DNA of 8,399 nucleotides from Candidatus Moraniibacteriota bacterium (lineage in GTDB: Bacteria > Patescibacteriota > Minisyncoccia > Moranbacterales > GCA-2747515). Below, in pieces: positions 6,452-8,399 of the stretch. Where the stretch lies: assembly GCA_029938745.1 (NCBI GenBank), contig JAOZUJ010000028.1, positions 3,720 through 12,118 of the forward strand. Direction: 5' to 3'. The position numbers and the translations under genes were made by a program. Positions within the stretch are counted from its first letter, which is position 1, and each line of letters starts with the position of its first letter. The notes below the pieces were generated by a model, which saw only the letters and a program-made list of their open reading frames with translations, searched no databases and had not been told where the DNA came from.

Positions 6452-8146
6452 TTAATTTTGATGATTATTTAAAAATATTTTCGCAATTTTTGAATCATCA
6501 TTTTTACTCGTATCAACACCATCGAGTGCTAAATATTGCAAATTATCCTGACGCCACTTGGTCATTTTGTTTTGTTTTACATATTGCGGTGCAGGTGCAC
6601 TAGTATGTGGATGCCACGGATGATACAATTTTAAATTTCTATTCCATTTAATCAACAATCCAATATTTTTAAACCTTGTGTATATATCAAAACCATTTGC
6701 ATGAAATCCACCTGAAAAAACTGGATGTTGTTCATAACCATTGATATAAATTAACCACTTTTTTCTCACCGAAAGACAAGCTCCATGATTAACGGTATTT
6801 TGTAAAACACATTTTCTATCAAGCTCATCAAAATCCAAATTTTCTAAAATATTTTCTTTCAATTCATCATAACGATATATATACATAACTAACTCTTCAT
6901 TTTTTTTGTGTTCATTCCATACTTGTCGCAAAAATTGTGGATTAGCAATTTGATCTGCATCTGGAATAATAATCAACTCTCCACTCGCTCTCTTAATTCC
7001 CTCATTAAAACAATACGACGAATGATATCTTCCCTCTCTATTTAATGTAACAATATCAACCTTTGAAATATCTTGTAACTTCATATGTGCCTTATCATAG
7101 TACTCGACCCAAATAATTTCATATTCATCCTGTGGAAAGTCTTGATGTGCAAAATATTTTGCACTATATATATTTTCACGAAATCCTCCGTCAACCATAA
7201 TTATTGATATCTTCTTTTTATGGTTATTTATTTCTGCATTACTTATTTCATTATTATTTTTAGAACCTTCATCATTCAAGTCAATAGTGCTTTGCGATGT
7301 ATATAATTTATTTTCAAGCGCTACTATATGTCTTTGTAATTTTTTGTTATTTCTATTTTGTTGCTGTAGATTCTTTCTATTTTTTTTTATTTGTCTTTTT
7401 TGAAAATATAAATTTTGTTGTATTTTTTTAGAAATTTCTTGCATTTTTGGATTTAAAAAATAATTTGGAATGTTGTCTGTATAACCATTATTTATCATTT
7501 GTACACCTGAAATCATCCAAAATAAATTTACGTACTCCTCTTCCATTTCTTTTTTCCATGAATCTTTTTTTCCACTTCTAAAAAATTTGTCATTCAATTT
7601 GCGCAATTGTTCAAAAGAAGGAATTTCCTCAGATACAATTTCAATATCTAAATATTTTTCGATACGCCTAGCAACCTGCATTGTGTCATCTATTAAGTCT
7701 TCAAACTTAATAATTATCTTGTTATCAATACCATGCCACTGTGATACATGTTGTCCCCATGAACCAAATAATACATTCCCCAAAATTACTCTTTTTAAAA
7801 CTTGTTCATCACCTGATTGAAAATCACGCAAATACTGAGCAAAGGAGAGACTGCTTTCCCTGCCGTCTCTCAATATATAAATTACCTTATCTTCATTGGA
7901 TATATTCATATCCTCGACTAAATCGTGCGTCTTAATAAAATAAATTTCTTTTGACCTCCTTGCCTGATTTATATCAAAAAACTCTGATAACATTTTATGA
8001 CCAACTACATGACCTAATTTTTTATCCGCACCAATATCACTTTTGTCATTGTATATGGAATAAGTTTTTATACCAAAAATACTATTAAATACTATACGTA
8101 AAAAAGTATTTCCACTACGCGGATACGAACTTAACCAAATAATCAT
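6452..8146 (-). CDS. Sulfotransferase-coiled coil-GT2 glycosyltransferase fusion, 564 aa
   Basis: This is a two-enzyme fusion. Residues 1-225 resemble the classical cytosolic sulfotransferase family (Sulfotransfer_1). The PAPS loop is SYPRSGNTFLR (7-17), IKTHD (71-75) carries the Lys and His in the place of the catalytic pair, LRDGRESSLS (92-101) is the 3'-phosphate motif, KFEDL (147-151) follows, and FFRSGKKDSWKK (188-199) matches the C-terminal R-x-G-x-x-x-x-W-K PAPS-contact motif. Residues about 235-285 are Lys/Gln/Asn-rich and look like a coiled coil, followed by a polar linker. Residues about 311-520 form a GT2-like domain with a DADQ metal motif (396-399), preceded by NEGIKRASGE (381-390), and with a GGFHANGFD segment (479-487) in the acceptor/catalytic region. 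No signal peptide or membrane span is seen. The start is the first ATG, directly before the PAPS loop, and is preceded by a leader like that of cysQ. It lies 33 bases after cysC. It is a different sulfotransferase type from the other two in the block, so it probably modifies a different position or acceptor. Confidence 0.92.
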   Translation of the reverse strand: MIIWLSSYPRSGNTFLRIVFNSIFGIKTYSIYNDKSDIGADKKLGHVVGHKMLSEFFDINQARRSKEIYFIKTHDLVEDMNISNEDKVIYILRDGRESSLSFAQYLRDFQSGDEQVLKRVILGNVLFGSWGQHVSQWHGIDNKIIIKFEDLIDDTMQVARRIEKYLDIEIVSEEIPSFEQLRKLNDKFFRSGKKDSWKKEMEEEYVNLFWMISGVQMINNGYTDNIPNYFLNPKMQEISKKIQQNLYFQKRQIKKNRKNLQQQNRNNKKLQRHIVALENKLYTSQSTIDLNDEGSKNNNEISNAEINNHKKKISIIMVDGGFRENIYSAKYFAHQDFPQDEYEIIWVEYYDKAHMKLQDISKVDIVTLNREGRYHSSYCFNEGIKRASGELIIIPDADQIANPQFLRQVWNEHKKNEELVMYIYRYDELKENILENLDFDELDRKCVLQNTVNHGACLSVRKKWLIYINGYEQHPVFSGGFHANGFDIYTRFKNIGLLIKWNRNLKLYHPWHPHTSAPAPQYVKQNKMTKWRQDNLQYLALDGVDTSKNDDSKIAKIFLNNHQN

Positions 8147-8159
8147 ACTATTATTCTAA
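8147..8159 (-). promoter_or_regulatory. AT-rich translation leader of the ST-GT2 gene (no Shine-Dalgarno)
   Basis: The bases directly before the ATG read TTAGAATAATAGT on the - strand, one mismatch from the leader of cysQ at the same distance. There is no conventional Shine-Dalgarno site in the 33-base gap after cysC. Confidence 0.4.
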
Positions 8160-8179
8160 ATATTTTATTTGTTTTCAAA

Positions 8180-8399
8180 CTAGACCAATTTTTCTATATA
8201 ATTTATGATTTCTTGTACGTTTTCTTCTATACTTTTATTTTTTGTATCCACCGTTATTTCTGGATCACACGGTTCTTCAAACGGATCCTGCACACCTGTA
8301 AAATCCTTTATCTCTCCTCTTTCAGCACTAGCATACATCCCTTTCACATCACGCTCTTTGCATTTTTCTATATTACACTTTACATACACTTCTATAAAA
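8180..8399 (-). CDS. cysC: Adenylylsulfate (APS) kinase, C-terminal part (5' end outside window)
   Basis: APS kinase phosphorylates APS to PAPS, the sulfate donor for the sulfotransferases that follow. The visible 72 residues match the C-terminal part of the family: VYVKC, a CKERD segment, KGMY, then FTGVQDPFEEP and PEITVDT, ending in a helical tail before TAG (8180-8182). The frame stays open to the window edge, with Phe-Ile-Glu before VYVKC as the family expects. The GTG at 8387-8389 is therefore an internal Val codon and not the start. The P-loop half lies beyond the window, so it cannot be told whether this is a free CysC or the end of a CysN-CysC type fusion. It is the most upstream visible gene of the sulfation operon, 33 bases before the ST-GT2 fusion. 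Confidence 0.92.
   Translation of the reverse strand, partial: FIEVYVKCNIEKCKERDVKGMYASAERGEIKDFTGVQDPFEEPCDPEITVDTKNKSIEENVQEIINYIEKLV

Noticed and set aside
8387..8389. GTG as start codon of the APS kinase gene
   Set aside because: The frame continues upstream to the window edge, with residues that fit the family, and the P-loop half would be missing. The GTG encodes an internal Val.
1..8399. tRNA, rRNA, CRISPR array or insertion sequence
   Set aside because: No cloverleaf-like segments, regularly spaced short repeats or transposase-like frames were seen on either strand.

Overview
The window is bacterial: SD-poor, compact, same-strand genes with a 4-base ATGA overlap, standard stop codons, and bacterial CysC, CysQ and glycosyltransferase families. 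Most of it is very AT-rich (about 30% G+C by eye), and the proteins are rich in Asn, Lys and Ile. No ribosomal or other marker gene is present, so I do not name a taxon.

Layout. Bases 1-363 (+ strand) are the 3' end of a gene for a repetitive FG-GAP/VCBS-type, probably surface or secreted, protein; its base composition is visibly less AT-rich (about 41% G+C). A strong hairpin terminator (382-412) separates it from a convergent block. From 452 to the right edge every gene is on the - strand and reads leftwards, with short gaps (33, 147, 38 and 11 bases, then a 4-base overlap). In transcription order these are: the C-terminal part of APS kinase CysC (cut by the window edge), a sulfotransferase-coiled coil-GT2 fusion, the PAP phosphatase CysQ, a stand-alone sulfotransferase, a 1010-residue sulfotransferase-GT2-GT2-coiled coil fusion, and a GT4 glycosyltransferase.

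How the genes fit together. CysC makes the sulfate donor PAPS. Three sulfotransferase domains of visibly different type would use PAPS to sulfate an acceptor. CysQ would remove the inhibitory by-product PAP. Four glycosyltransferase domains (three GT2-like, one GT4) would build the acceptor glycan. The block therefore looks like a self-contained module for making a sulfated glycan (exopolysaccharide, capsule, O-antigen or protein-linked glycan), with sulfation and sugar transfer joined in single polypeptides. No flippase, polymerase, ATP sulfurylase or exporter is visible, so the cluster must continue beyond the right edge or rely on genes elsewhere. The final product is inferred and not shown.

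Most notable points: the two sulfotransferase-glycosyltransferase fusions; a first GT2 domain in the 1010-residue protein that has lost its DXD acidic motif; a 66-base, 50% G+C palindromic insertion lying in frame inside cysQ; a possible sulfotransferase remnant just upstream of cysQ; and an exact 55-base coding repeat in the FG-GAP gene.
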